In this document: piece after piece, positions 32,577 through 42,156 of the stretch
Layout of the letters: the number at the start of each line of letters is the position of its first letter
How positions within the stretch are numbered: the stretch's first letter is position 1
Assembly: GCA_017469955.1 (NCBI GenBank)
Contig: JAFUFJ010000020.1
Coordinates: forward strand, 1 to 64,000
Origin: Prevotella sp.
GTDB taxonomy: Bacteria; Bacteroidota; Bacteroidia; Bacteroidales; Bacteroidaceae
Direction of reading: 5' to 3'
DNA length: 64,000 nt
The notes under the pieces: generated by a model
Told to the model about the DNA's origin: nothing
The model's input: only the letters and a program-made list of their open reading frames with translations
Databases searched by the model: none
Made by a program: the position numbers and the translations under genes

Positions 32577-34328
32577 TTATTTGAAGGCAACCTTCTTGCC
32601 GTTGATAATGAATACGCCGTTGAACGGACGGGCCACTTCGCGACCCTGGAGGTCATACACCTTGGCCTCGGTGCCTTCAGCTGCACTGATTGCATCCACT
32701 TCTGTGGTATTTTCGCCGAAGGTTACGACGTTCGACTTGATGCTATTAGCCGTAGCATTGGCATCATCGATGACGAGAATGGCCTTGTTTCCGTTCAAGT
32801 CGCCTTGATACTTGTAGTAGCCAAGTCTATGGCTTGTGGTGGTCCAAAGGGTATGAATCTTGCCCTCAGACATAAGCTGTGTGGCGTTCGATGCTTCTGC
32901 TGCATCATATATTTCCTCCTCTGTCAGGCCGAAAAAGAACTTGTTTTTGATGGTTCCGGCGTTCTTCAAAAGCAGGTGTTCATAGTCGTCTAAGAGCATG
33001 GTTCCATTGAGAATACCGTCAGCAAGTTCAAAAAGGCCGACGAGTTCCTGGGTCTTGATCTGCAGGGTGTTGATGAGATAGTCGTTGCCTTTGAGCAGGT
33101 TTCCGGTGATAGCGGTACCGCCAGTGGTCGGGGTCAGTTTGTTGTCTTCGGCAGCAGTGTTTGCAGACTCGAGCATGATGGGGGTCTGTGCGGGGATGAT
33201 GTTATCTGCTACTTCGGTACATACGGCGTTTCCGTTATCCTTGATGCTCGACACATAATAGGCTTTTACACCTTCAGGCAGCTGGTAGGCGAAGTCGGTA
33301 TAGAGGGTGGTATAGTACTTCTTCGCTCCGTCTACTTCCCGATAAAGATTTTCGTTGCAGGTGAAACCGAAGTAGTTGTCGTCGGAAATCTGCTCAAGAG
33401 TCCACACAGCCTTCTGGTCGTTGCTCTTGATGGCGGTGTTGCCTTCGCTGATTACATCGAAATCATCGCCGTCGGCAACGATGTAATATTTGAAGTCGGG
33501 ACGGATCTTTTTGATCAGGTTCCAGTATTTTTCATATTCTGTGCCGGCAATGTACTGGCTGTATGCGCTCTTACCCTCTACGAATTCCATGTAGTATGTG
33601 GCTGTCTGATAGGCAAACTGCCATACGTTTTTCTCGCTGACAAGCACGCTCTGATAGAATGCACGGCCACCATCTTCGGCCGAAGGAGCGGTCAGATCAG
33701 TGCAGCCTGCAGCAACCATGCGATTGTAAATGACCTGGTTTGAGAAGGTGTTTTTCAAGCTTTCACCCTTCTTAAGGCGGGCAACTATCTTGGCGATGGC
33801 GTCGTTGAGTGCCTGTTCCAGACCGGGAAGCTTGGCGTCAACCTTCGCTTTGTTTTCCTGATAAAACTCGACTACGGGCTTCATACTTGGGGTTTTCCCG
33901 TAGATGCGATAGCCTCCACTAACCTCTTCGAGATAGAGATTGACGTCGAGTGACTCGTTGAACTTGTCGAGAATGGTTTGCTCTCCTGTGCTGCCAAGCA
34001 GGTCTTGGAGCTCGAGTTTCTCAACGACTGTGCTCACGATGCCTGGTACATACTTGAGTGCTTTCTTGGCATAAGCGGTCGGGTCTACGCCTTGAGAACG
34101 CAGTGTTGTCACCTTGTTGCCGGCGGCTTCGACCTCGAAAATGGTACCTGCCTTGGTGTAGACATTGGCCTGATCTTGGTCGGGAGCGGCTGTCTTACGG
34201 CCACGAACTTCCACATACTTGCCACTACCTGCATTCTTGATGCGGTAGTAACCATCACTGACTTGTGCCGAAGCACCAACAGTCATCACACACGCAAGGA
34301 GCGTGCATACGAGTTTAGATTTCTTCAT
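32577..34328 (-). CDS. secreted protein with DLQGR/NGKK C-terminal tail, copy 1
   Basis: 583 residues with signal peptide (MKKSKLVCTLLACVMTVGASAQ). The mature start SDGYYRIKNAGSGKYVEVRG is ricin-B-like. The middle is helical (~60-200), followed by beta-rich parts, and the tail is KVYDLQGREVARPFNGVF...NGKKVAFK. Fibrillar or surface attachment is plausible but not shown. It heads a four-gene minus-strand operon of two [large secreted + tiny acidic] pairs. The two large proteins are similar at both ends and differ in length in the middle, so the pair arose by duplication. Confidence 0.75.
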   Translation of the reverse strand: MKKSKLVCTLLACVMTVGASAQVSDGYYRIKNAGSGKYVEVRGRKTAAPDQDQANVYTKAGTIFEVEAAGNKVTTLRSQGVDPTAYAKKALKYVPGIVSTVVEKLELQDLLGSTGEQTILDKFNESLDVNLYLEEVSGGYRIYGKTPSMKPVVEFYQENKAKVDAKLPGLEQALNDAIAKIVARLKKGESLKNTFSNQVIYNRMVAAGCTDLTAPSAEDGGRAFYQSVLVSEKNVWQFAYQTATYYMEFVEGKSAYSQYIAGTEYEKYWNLIKKIRPDFKYYIVADGDDFDVISEGNTAIKSNDQKAVWTLEQISDDNYFGFTCNENLYREVDGAKKYYTTLYTDFAYQLPEGVKAYYVSSIKDNGNAVCTEVADNIIPAQTPIMLESANTAAEDNKLTPTTGGTAITGNLLKGNDYLINTLQIKTQELVGLFELADGILNGTMLLDDYEHLLLKNAGTIKNKFFFGLTEEEIYDAAEASNATQLMSEGKIHTLWTTTSHRLGYYKYQGDLNGNKAILVIDDANATANSIKSNVVTFGENTTEVDAISAAEGTEAKVYDLQGREVARPFNGVFIINGKKVAFK

Positions 34329-34572
34329 AAAGATAGATTTGTCTTATTACTATTAATTTACTTCAAATGGTTGTCTGGCACAGCACGGCCTCGTCATCTA
34401 ACAATCTCTTGCTGTAGGCTTCGCAGGCGTCGTTAAGTCTGATAGAGTCTATACGCTATAGAGCTTTGTATGTAGATGTCCCGAAAACTCTCTTTGCGGT
34501 GCCGAAGCACCATGCGAGCAGCTTTTTCGTCGTTTTCGTGCCATACGCGTCACACGTGCGCGTATTTGATAG

Positions 34573-34580
34573 CAAAGGTA
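34573..34580 (-). promoter_or_regulatory. -7 box of the secreted/acidic protein operon
   Basis: Minus-strand TACCTTTG with ATTG 19 bp upstream. It lies ~245 bp before ATG 34328, so the transcript would have a long leader. I see no protein or known riboswitch in that leader. A run of 14 T (34609-34622) lies just upstream. Confidence 0.5.
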
Positions 34581-34697
34581 CGAAAAAAAGTTTGATCCCC
34601 AATCTTCATTTTTTTTTTTTTTGAACATGATAAACATTGTTAACCTTTCCGTCTGTGTTCGCAAACAATTTTAACAATGTTTAGACTGGATCAAAGG

Positions 34698-34807
34698 CAG
34701 AAAGCTAAGGGTTATGAGTGAGAAGTCATAGGTTTTTCGTCAATAACTCTTAGCTTTCTCGACCATATCTCTATGACTTCTCGGACTAAAAGGATAGCTT
34801 TCTCGGC
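34698..34807 (+). repeat. family A 22-bp-pitch array, copy A4 (5 units)
   Basis: Units start at 34698, 34720, 34742, 34764 and 34786. Units 2 and 4 contain the pair GAGAAGTCATAG / CTATGACTTCTC. It lies in the 730-bp gap between the GH57 terminator and the secreted-protein promoter; the rest of the gap has no gene. Confidence 0.9.
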
Positions 34808-34956
34808 GTCGTTCCCTACCCTTCTCCTGAAGAAGGGTCAAGAATCCGGGGCATGTGGCTGCGGAATGCATGGCACGGCCTGCCTTCTGGCAGGGACGAA
34901 GGCTGATGCATCGGGGACTGGAGGCCTACACCTTATTATATATATAGGGGCTGAAG

Positions 34957-34997
34957 CGGAAACGAAAAGAAGGAAATGATCGCTTGAACATTTCCTT
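34957..34997 (-). terminator. terminator of the glycogen operon
   Basis: 9-bp stem AAGGAAATG / CATTTCCTT (34970-34978 with 34989-34997), followed on the minus strand by CTTTTCGTTT. Confidence 0.65.
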
Positions 34998-35058
34998 CTG
35001 ACGGGGTAAACTGGGATAGGACAAGGGCTGAACGGCTGCCTTCGGGCCCTTCCCTGCC

Positions 35059-36444
35059 CTATTTCTTGGCTGCTTTCTTCTTCGGGGCAGCGGGCTTCTT
35101 GGCTTTCGCTGTCTTTGTTTCGGCAGCGGGCTTGACGCCTTTGGCGTCTTCCATCTTCTCGATCTTGGTCTGCAACCGGATGATTTCCTTCTCCTTGCGC
35201 TCGAGTTCCTCGCCCAGATTGCGGATGGTTGTGAGCAGGGAATTGAGTTCGTCGTTGTCGATGTCTTCAGGATAGAGCGTGTTCACGCGGTTGATGAAGT
35301 CGCCAAGAATGTTCATATAGTTAGTAAAGGCGTCGAACGGGCTGGTATAGATGCCCCTGTCTACGCCGAGAACCGACGGTTTGGTGGTCATGAAGCGGAA
35401 GTTGTTGGAGGCCTGCAAGTAGTCCCAGTCTTTGTTAAGTCGGGGATCATTGGCAATGCGCACGCGGTCGGCCACGCTGTATAACTTCTGGAAGGCTTCG
35501 CGCTGCATGGCATTTCCGAGCCACGAGCTGACGTCTCGCTCCTCGTCTGTCCACGAGAGTGTGTCGGGTACGTCGAGTGCTCCGACGCTCTTCATCTTCA
35601 TGCATATCTCGGTAGGCGTCGAGAAGGTGATGCCTTTGGCCTTGGCACAGGCCGGTATGGCGCGCAGGAACTCGAGGATGTTCGACGACAGAGGCTGGGC
35701 AATGCCGAGAGCTGTGAGCTCCATGAAGATGTTGATGATCTGGCTTCCCTCGGGATGAGAGGCTATTTCGTTGACATAGGCGTCGGCAAACAGGGGGTAA
35801 CCCTCCCATTCGCTGTTGTTGAAGCGCAGCGAGATGTCGTCGGAAAGCTTCACGTCGCGTAGCAGCAGCTTGACGTTTGGTGCCATCGCACAGTGGTACA
35901 TATAGTGAGGAGACTTCCATCCGAGCACGTGCTTGGCACCCTCGGTGAGCATTCCCTTGAAGCCCATCTGGGCTGCCATCGCACCAATCTCGTCGTTGTA
36001 GATCAGCGAGGAATTGCGCAACACCTTAGGCTTCTGGCCGAAATATTCATAGACTTTCTCGCACTGGCGCTTCACTTCATCCTTGAAGCTCTCCTCGTTG
36101 ATGAGCGAAGCAAGGCCGTGGCTGTAGGGCTCGGCTATGAATTCAACACAGCCTGTCTCGTTGAGTTCCTGCAGCTTTTCAAGCACTTGTGGGGCATGAA
36201 ACTCAAGCTGCTCGATGCCAACTCCCGAAAGTGAGAAGGCAACCTTGAAGTATTTTCCGTTTTGACGGATCATGTCGAGCAGCGTGTTCAGTGCCGGCAT
36301 GTAGGAGCGCTCTGCTATTTCAGCGATGTTACGCTCGTTCTCGTAGTCGTCATAATAATAATGGTCGGTGCCGATATCGAAGAAACGATAGCGTTTGAGA
36401 TGGATGATCTGGTGTATCTCAAAATACAGACATATTGTTTTCAT
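35059..36444 (-). CDS. GH57-family alpha-glucan hydrolase
   Basis: 461 residues with start at ATG 36444 (MKTICLYFEIHQIIHLKRYRFF); a frame extending to 36492 lacks family similarity. GH57 enzymes are amylase, pullulanase or branching enzymes; FEIHQ is the usual first motif (HQP in many) and NSSLIYNDEIGAMAAQMGF holds the catalytic-region pattern. The C-terminal ~40 residues are Lys/Ala-rich (KKPAAPKKKAAKK), likely disordered. It is the third gene of a GH133-GT4-GH57 cluster that in Bacteroidetes handles intracellular glycogen-like glucan. The 182-bp gap before it is larger than within the rest of the operon. Confidence 0.85.
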   Translation of the reverse strand: MKTICLYFEIHQIIHLKRYRFFDIGTDHYYYDDYENERNIAEIAERSYMPALNTLLDMIRQNGKYFKVAFSLSGVGIEQLEFHAPQVLEKLQELNETGCVEFIAEPYSHGLASLINEESFKDEVKRQCEKVYEYFGQKPKVLRNSSLIYNDEIGAMAAQMGFKGMLTEGAKHVLGWKSPHYMYHCAMAPNVKLLLRDVKLSDDISLRFNNSEWEGYPLFADAYVNEIASHPEGSQIINIFMELTALGIAQPLSSNILEFLRAIPACAKAKGITFSTPTEICMKMKSVGALDVPDTLSWTDEERDVSSWLGNAMQREAFQKLYSVADRVRIANDPRLNKDWDYLQASNNFRFMTTKPSVLGVDRGIYTSPFDAFTNYMNILGDFINRVNTLYPEDIDNDELNSLLTTIRNLGEELERKEKEIIRLQTKIEKMEDAKGVKPAAETKTAKAKKPAAPKKKAAKK

Positions 36445-36626
36445 ACGCGTTTTGTTTTGGGGAGCCATGGTGTTGCCGGCAGCTCTGATCATTGAAAAGT
36501 CGCTGTTCCGTCTCGCTCCTGCTCCGTGTTAAATATTTTGTTATGGTATAGAATAGCGGAAAACTGGCTCGACCGGCCGGACTTTGCCGGCCCATTCCTG
36601 TGGATTTCCGCTTTCTTTCTGAATCA

Positions 36627-37895
36627 TTATTTCCAGCCTAAGGTACGTTCGTAAAGCTCTCTGATCCAAAGTCCTACCTTCTCCCAGGTGATCTGGTCGA
36701 CTTCACGCTTTCCCTCTTCCTGCAGATACCTGAAAAGGCTCTCGTTGTGGCAGATGCCATAAATGGCGTCGGCCATGGCATTCACGTCCCAATAGTCGAC
36801 CTTGATGCAGTTGGTCAGTATCTCAGCACAACCGCTTTGCTTGGAGATGATGGTGGGAGTACCGCACTGCATGGCCTCCAAAGGCGAGATGCCAAAGGGT
36901 TCACTCACTGATGGCATCACGTAGACATCTGAGTCTTTCAGGCATTCATATACCTGCTTGCCCCGCATAAAACCGGGAAAATGGAACCTGTCGGCTATGC
37001 CTCGTTCGGCAGCAAGATAAATCATCTGGTCCATCATGTCGCCCGATCCGGCCATACAGAAGCGCACATTACGGGTGCGATGGAGCACCATGCTCGCTGC
37101 TTCGACAAAATATTCAGGACCCTTCTGCATCGTAAGCCGGCCAAGGAAGGTGACAACCTTCTCCTTACCCGTATGGTCGGGACGCGGGATGGCTTGCAGT
37201 TCCTCCCGTAAAGGATAGACGGCATTGTGCACCGTAAAGCACTTTCGAGGGTCTTGATGATACTGATTGATGACCGTCTGGCGCGTCAGTTCCGACACAC
37301 ACATAATGCAATCAGCATTGTCCATGCCATCCTTCTCAATGCCATAGACCGTCGGATTGACCTTGCCTCGCGAGCGATCAAAGTCGGTAGCATGAACATG
37401 TATGCAGAGAGGACGCCCACTTACCTGCTTGGCATGTATGCCTGCCGGGTAGGTAAGCCAGTCATGCGCATGGATGATGTCAAACTGAAGTGTGCGAGCA
37501 ACCACACCTGCAATGACAGAATAGTTGTTGATCTCCTCGTGCAGATTTTGCGGATATCCACCGGCAAACTCCATACAGCCGAGATCATTGACGCCCATAT
37601 AGTTGAAATCGGCATAGATATGGTCGCGCAACTGGTAATAAAGCTCCGGCGACATGATGTTGCCTATGCGGTTCTTCACATAGTCATAATCGACATCACG
37701 CCAGGCAATCGGCACGGCATTCATCGCCAAAAGACTGGCAGCAGTACGGTCTTCGTCACCGAAAGGTTTCGGCAAACACAGCGTGATGTCCATATCGCCC
37801 TGGGCATGAAGTCCCTCTGTAATGCCATAGTTTGCTGTGGCAAGACCACCATATACATGAGGAGGATACTCCCATCCGAACATTAAAACTTTCAT
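36627..37895 (-). CDS. GT4-family glycosyltransferase, glycogen synthase-like
   Basis: 422 residues with two Rossmann halves. The N-terminal half starts MKVLMFGWEYPPHVYGGLATA, with the glycine loop for the acceptor side, and HAHDWLTYPAGI is the GT4/GT5 DW motif. The C-terminal half has FLGRLTMQKGPEYFVEAA and the E-x7-E motif EPFGISPLEAMQCGTP. In Bacteroidetes this protein is found beside GH57 and debranching enzyme and probably extends alpha-glucan from a nucleotide sugar. It starts 14 bp after the debranching gene. Confidence 0.88.
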   Translation of the reverse strand: MKVLMFGWEYPPHVYGGLATANYGITEGLHAQGDMDITLCLPKPFGDEDRTAASLLAMNAVPIAWRDVDYDYVKNRIGNIMSPELYYQLRDHIYADFNYMGVNDLGCMEFAGGYPQNLHEEINNYSVIAGVVARTLQFDIIHAHDWLTYPAGIHAKQVSGRPLCIHVHATDFDRSRGKVNPTVYGIEKDGMDNADCIMCVSELTRQTVINQYHQDPRKCFTVHNAVYPLREELQAIPRPDHTGKEKVVTFLGRLTMQKGPEYFVEAASMVLHRTRNVRFCMAGSGDMMDQMIYLAAERGIADRFHFPGFMRGKQVYECLKDSDVYVMPSVSEPFGISPLEAMQCGTPTIISKQSGCAEILTNCIKVDYWDVNAMADAIYGICHNESLFRYLQEEGKREVDQITWEKVGLWIRELYERTLGWK

Positions 37896-37909
37896 AGTTT
37901 TTCCTCCTA

Positions 37910-39856
37910 TTATTGATATTTATATTTGGACAATAACTCAAGACTGCGCAGAATCTCTGCCACATTCATGGCAAATGACATCGCCCCACGGCCGTGGAAC
38001 GGAGGATTACCGTCGAAAAGTTCGGGGATGGTTCCTAAGCAATGATAGGCCATTTCCTCCTCATAGCCCGCCATATGTCGTTCGATAAAGCTCAGCCTGG
38101 TTCGCTTGTAGAGCTTCAGACATGCCTCCATATAGAACCCTCCAAGCCATGGCCAAGCCGTACCTTGATGGTATGCGTAGTCACGTTGTGCCTGCGGTCC
38201 TACATACATTGGGTTATATCCGCCGCTCTTAGGGGATAGAGATCTCAATCCCTTTGGTGTCAGAAGCTCACGAGTACAGATATCTATCACGCCCTTCTTT
38301 TGCTGCTGATCAAGCGGAGAATAGTCAAAAGCTACGGCAAAAATCATATTCGGGCGAACGCTCCAGTCCATCATATTTCCGTCGACATAGTCAAACAAAT
38401 AGCCGTAATCGTTGAGGAAAGTATCGACGAATGACTGTTTGCACCGCTCAGCCAGCTGCTCCAAGTGCTTCGCATCGTCAAGGTGATTGTCCTCCTCTGC
38501 ACACGATGCTACGAAGCGAAGGGCATTATACCAAAGCGCATTGAACTCAACTATGAAGCCTGTACGTGGCACAACCGGGCGACCATTGGCGGTGGAGTTC
38601 ATCCACGTCACTGCCTTTTCACGCCCTTCCGTACGAAGGAGGCCGTTGTCTTCCAGCGTGAGGTTGGGGTGCTTTCCGTCTTCAATAAAGTGAACAAGGT
38701 CACGAAGGAGCTGACCATAGCGTTCAATACAACGCTTGCGACCACACTTTTTAGCATATTGCTGAATGGCCCATATGGCCCAGAGGGGCACGTCGGGCTG
38801 CTCTATTTCATAGATTTTCCCTGTGACTGTCTTGCCTTCCATGAACTCGCGAAGGGCTCGTTCTGAAGTTTTCATGACAAGTTCAAAGTAGTCAACCTCT
38901 TCGATTGAGAGGGTCAAGCCTGGCAAAGATATGAACGTATCGCGTGCTCTGGCCTTGAACCAGGGATAGCCTGCGAGGATGTATCGGTCGTCGTCTTTGG
39001 TACGGTTGTGGAACTGATGGGCCGCATTGACAAGACAATGGAAGAAGTTGTCGCGCGGAGGACGGTAGCTTACCTCCTCTTCGAAGAGTTTCTTCAGGCG
39101 GGTTGTCCTGATCTCTGACGTGGAAGCTGCGAATACAATGCTCTCGCCCTTCTTGATGTTCATCTCAAAATAGCCGGGCACATAGAGGTCTTCGTTGGAA
39201 GCATAGCCACGTTCCTGCTCCTTCGGATACTCTACTCCACGGTACCAATCGGGCTGAAAGACAAACTCATTCTTCTTGGAGAACTGCATGAAGAGGTCGG
39301 GATAACCGGCATACATGCAAGTTTTGATGCCGTTGTCGACCAAGTGGTATTCGCGCGAAGCGGTAGAGTTCTCATGAGTAAACTGCCTTACGCTTCTGAA
39401 TGCCAAGAAGGGTCGAAAGCGTAAGGTTGTTGCAGAATGGGCGTCAACCAGCGTGTATCTGATCAAGAGGCGGTCTTCATAATTCTGGAAGAGGAATTCC
39501 TTCTTCAGCACAACTCCGCCTACACGATAGATGGTCGTTGGTATTTTGTCGCAATCGAACTCTCTGATGTACTTGTGACCCTTCGGTGAGAAATTGTTGC
39601 CTTGATACTTGTGCAACCCGAGATTGAACTCGGCTCCGTGCTGGATGACTGTGCAGTCAAGCGACGACAGCAGCACGTGGTTTTCGTCGTCGAGCTCGGG
39701 AATGGGCACGACAAGCAAGCCATGATATTTGCGGATGTTGCAATCGACAATCGTCGAGCATGAATAAGCTCCCGACCGATTTGTGCGTAGCAGCTCTTTC
39801 GGCAGCGATTCTTCAAGGTTAGTCATCAGAGCTTTTTCAAACTTCAAATAGCTCAT
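37910..39856 (-). CDS. glycogen debranching enzyme (GH133-like amylo-alpha-1,6-glucosidase)
   Basis: 648 residues, the usual size for the bacterial type. The N-terminal beta domain (SLPKELLRTNRSGAYSCSTIVDCNIRKYHGLLV) is followed from ~280 by an (alpha/alpha)6 barrel with GYPWFKARARDTFISLPGLTL, the catalytic-region signature, and PNMIFAVAFDYSPLD and HQGTAWPWLGGFYMEA near the end. It hydrolyses alpha-1,6 branches of glycogen. First gene of the glycogen operon, preceded by a strong promoter. Confidence 0.92.
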   Translation of the reverse strand: MSYLKFEKALMTNLEESLPKELLRTNRSGAYSCSTIVDCNIRKYHGLLVVPIPELDDENHVLLSSLDCTVIQHGAEFNLGLHKYQGNNFSPKGHKYIREFDCDKIPTTIYRVGGVVLKKEFLFQNYEDRLLIRYTLVDAHSATTLRFRPFLAFRSVRQFTHENSTASREYHLVDNGIKTCMYAGYPDLFMQFSKKNEFVFQPDWYRGVEYPKEQERGYASNEDLYVPGYFEMNIKKGESIVFAASTSEIRTTRLKKLFEEEVSYRPPRDNFFHCLVNAAHQFHNRTKDDDRYILAGYPWFKARARDTFISLPGLTLSIEEVDYFELVMKTSERALREFMEGKTVTGKIYEIEQPDVPLWAIWAIQQYAKKCGRKRCIERYGQLLRDLVHFIEDGKHPNLTLEDNGLLRTEGREKAVTWMNSTANGRPVVPRTGFIVEFNALWYNALRFVASCAEEDNHLDDAKHLEQLAERCKQSFVDTFLNDYGYLFDYVDGNMMDWSVRPNMIFAVAFDYSPLDQQQKKGVIDICTRELLTPKGLRSLSPKSGGYNPMYVGPQAQRDYAYHQGTAWPWLGGFYMEACLKLYKRTRLSFIERHMAGYEEEMAYHCLGTIPELFDGNPPFHGRGAMSFAMNVAEILRSLELLSKYKYQ

Positions 39857-39934
39857 AGTCTATAGTGTGGTTGTTTGTTATTTATGTTTTCGCCGACATC
39901 AGCCTCTGACTGACCCAGCTATCGTCTACGACTT

Positions 39935-39965
39935 CAAAGTTAGCCATTTTTTCTTTGTACGCAAA
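39935..39965 (-). promoter_or_regulatory. promoter of the glycogen operon
   Basis: Minus strand TTTG (39962-39965), 19-bp spacer, TAACTTTG (39935-39942), ~79 bp ahead of ATG 39856. Confidence 0.75.
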
Positions 39966-40096
39966 ATTTTTTACGTGCCAATTATCAAAAAAAGTCTATT
40001 TTAGCCTAACATCCGACAAGAAAAGCACGGTGTGTGCCTTAACAGCAAGAAAGGGCTGCCGAAAAATTTCCTTTTCTGCGTCGTGCCACGGCTCGT

Positions 40097-41032
40097 TCAG
40101 GGTATCAGAAAGTTGATGACTTCCTGTTCTACGCTGACTGTAAAGCTTCCAGCCGGTGTGTTCATCACCCTTCCGTCTACGCTTACCATGGCATGTTGCA
40201 GGTCGATCACGTCGACTTTCTTCGTGCGATAGGGGTGAACATTGCGGTGATTAAGGTATTTCCCGCGGACAAAAAGGTAGATTCCTTCAAACAATTGCAG
40301 CAAGGCTGGATGGTAGACCACCGACACATCAAGCAGTCCGTTGTATGGCACTGCACTCGGTGTTTGCCCATAACCGTGAGCGTTGCCGATGCAAACGGTC
40401 ATCACTTTCCTGCGTATTTCGTCGGAGTTGATCTTCAGATGCATGGCATATTCCATGCGTTGGAAGACGAGAAGAACGAAGGAAATGATGAACGAGAGCG
40501 TGCGCGAGCCAAGCAGATAATGGCGGGTCTTACGGCGCAGGTCCATGATACGGGCCACGAGTCCGATGTTCAGGCAGTTCAGAAAATACCGTCGGCAAGC
40601 CTCACCCTCCTTGTTACGATAGCGCACACAGCCCAGGTCGACTTTCCTTACCCGGTGTCTCTTCAAAGCTTTCACGGTTGTTTCCATGTCACTTTCCGTG
40701 ATATTCCAAAAGCGTGCAAAGTCGTTCATCGTACCGTTTGGAATGACGCCCAAGGCTATCTCGCCACGCTCTTTCGAATCAATCTGCATCAGACAGTTGA
40801 CTGCATCGTTCAGCGCCGAGTCGCCTCCTACGACGACTATGGTCTTATAGCCGTTGTTGACGAGCATCTTGACGAGGCGCTCCACGCTGCCTCGCGACTC
40901 GCTTTGCACATGGTCGAACTCGATACCCTCGGCATGAAGGCACCTTTCTACTTGCTCCCATCGCTTTTGAGGGTGCATGCTCCCGGTCTTGGGGCAGTAG
41001 AGCACGCCCCACTTTTCTTGTTCAGCAATCAT
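40097..41032 (-). CDS. diacylglycerol kinase-family lipid kinase
   Basis: 311 residues. The DAGK/NAD-kinase-like fold shows VVVGGDSALNDAVN (GGDG motif in the GGDS variant) near residue 70, and GVIPNGTMNDFARFW, the second nucleotide motif, near 95-109. The C-terminal beta sandwich has the usual DVSVVYHP and DGRVMNTPAGSF end. It phosphorylates diacylglycerol or a related lipid at the inner membrane face. The gene starts 3 bp after miaA, so they are cotranscribed. Confidence 0.85.
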   Translation of the reverse strand: MIAEQEKWGVLYCPKTGSMHPQKRWEQVERCLHAEGIEFDHVQSESRGSVERLVKMLVNNGYKTIVVVGGDSALNDAVNCLMQIDSKERGEIALGVIPNGTMNDFARFWNITESDMETTVKALKRHRVRKVDLGCVRYRNKEGEACRRYFLNCLNIGLVARIMDLRRKTRHYLLGSRTLSFIISFVLLVFQRMEYAMHLKINSDEIRRKVMTVCIGNAHGYGQTPSAVPYNGLLDVSVVYHPALLQLFEGIYLFVRGKYLNHRNVHPYRTKKVDVIDLQHAMVSVDGRVMNTPAGSFTVSVEQEVINFLIP

Positions 41033-41035
41033 AGC

Positions 41036-41965
41036 TCAGCATTCACAGTTCATTATTTCCGACACTTTCCTGTCCATGGGAAGGCTTCCGTCTATCCAAT
41101 GTATGGCCGTTCCCCGGCGCTCCATGCCACGGAACCACGTCATCTGTCGCTTGGCAAACTGATGGATAGCGATCTCAAGCTGGCGAAACATCTCATCATA
41201 AGAAAGCCTCCCGATTACATATTCAGTCACGTATTTATACTCCAGTCCGTAGTAAATCAGGTCGTCTGCGGCAATGCCGCGCGCCAGAAGTCCGCGCACT
41301 TCGTCAGCCATGCCCTCGTCCAGCCTGGCCTTCAAGCGCCGGCTGATGCGCTCCCGACGCACATCCCGACCCACATCTACACCCACGACCAGCGACTCTA
41401 TGGCCGGGAAAGGCCTCAGAGGCACGGGGTGTTCCATGTTATACACCTCTATTTCAATCGCCCTAATGGCCCGCTGCGGCGAGTCAACATCAGTCTTGTT
41501 GTGCATGCTCGAGCCCGTCTTCCGCTTCAGATCCTCCAGCATCCGGGCAAGTTCGTCCAGCGGTTTGCCCTCCAACTCGTCGCGCAACGGCTGGTTTTGC
41601 GGCACAGGCGACAGGTGGTAGCCCTTGAGAACCGCCTCCAAATAGAGCCCCGTCCCACCGCAAAATATGGGTTTGGCCCCGCGGCTTGTCACCGACTCAT
41701 AGGCCTCCAGAAAGTCGTGCTGATACTCAAACAGATTGTACTTCGTGCCAGGTTCACAGATGTCAATCAAGTGATACGGCACAGTTCGGCCGTCAATCAC
41801 ATAGTCAGACAAGTCCTTTCCCGTACCGATATCCATACCTCTGTACACCTGACGCGAGTCGGCACTGAGTATCTCTGCAGGCAGTCCCCGCCGCGAAAAA
41901 GCATCAGCCAGCGCCACGGCAAGCGCGGTTTTCCCGCAAGCCGTCGGTCCAAGTATGGTTATCAT
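41036..41965 (-). CDS. miaA: tRNA dimethylallyltransferase
   Basis: MiaA adds a dimethylallyl group to A37 of tRNAs reading UNN codons. With ATG 41965 (MITILGPTACGKTALAVALADAF) the P-loop GPTACGKT lies at residues 6-13, as is normal; upstream in-frame ATGs at 41974 and 42007 are at or before the likely transcription start. DSRQVYRGMDIGTGKD and the IDICEPG and GGTGLYLEA motifs are complete. 309 residues, typical length. The leader appears to be only ~10-15 nt. dagK-like gene follows. Confidence 0.93.
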   Translation of the reverse strand: MITILGPTACGKTALAVALADAFSRRGLPAEILSADSRQVYRGMDIGTGKDLSDYVIDGRTVPYHLIDICEPGTKYNLFEYQHDFLEAYESVTSRGAKPIFCGGTGLYLEAVLKGYHLSPVPQNQPLRDELEGKPLDELARMLEDLKRKTGSSMHNKTDVDSPQRAIRAIEIEVYNMEHPVPLRPFPAIESLVVGVDVGRDVRRERISRRLKARLDEGMADEVRGLLARGIAADDLIYYGLEYKYVTEYVIGRLSYDEMFRQLEIAIHQFAKRQMTWFRGMERRGTAIHWIDGSLPMDRKVSEIMNCEC

Positions 41966-41982
41966 CTTCTGCATATCCTCTG

Positions 41983-41990
41983 CAAAGATA
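41983..41990 (-). promoter_or_regulatory. -7 box of miaA
   Basis: Minus-strand TATCTTTG only 18 bp before ATG 41965; implies a very short leader and rules out the longer start. Confidence 0.55.
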
Positions 41991-42026
41991 CGCAAAGTCG
42001 AGTGCAATGCAAAGGAAAAGACGAAG
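41988..42026. repeat. 39-bp direct repeat upstream of miaA, copy 1
   Basis: Perfect 39-bp repeat of 42076-42114, begins ATACGCAAAGTCGAG and ends GAAAAGACGAAG. It overlaps the miaA promoter region by a few bases. Confidence 0.85.
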
Positions 42027-42075
42027 TTTTTTCACTTTCTTTGCCGAGACAAACCATCTTCGGCGGCAGCCAAAA

Positions 42076-42114
42076 ATACGCAAAGTCGAGTGCAATGCAA
42101 AGGAAAAGACGAAG
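42076..42114. repeat. 39-bp direct repeat upstream of miaA, copy 2
   Basis: Identical to 41988-42026, 88 bp away. A weaker third relative lies at 30447-30479 upstream of mrp (TACGCAAA..CGAG.GCAATGCAAA..GAAAAG). No coding potential. Confidence 0.85.
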
Positions 42115-42156
42115 GTCTACTCACAGAAGAAAACCCGCAACCATCCTATTCGCCCA

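Noticed and set aside
34449-34664. 71-codon minus-strand ORF in the leader of the secreted-protein operon
   Set aside because: It spans the promoter box and a 14-T run; no protein features.
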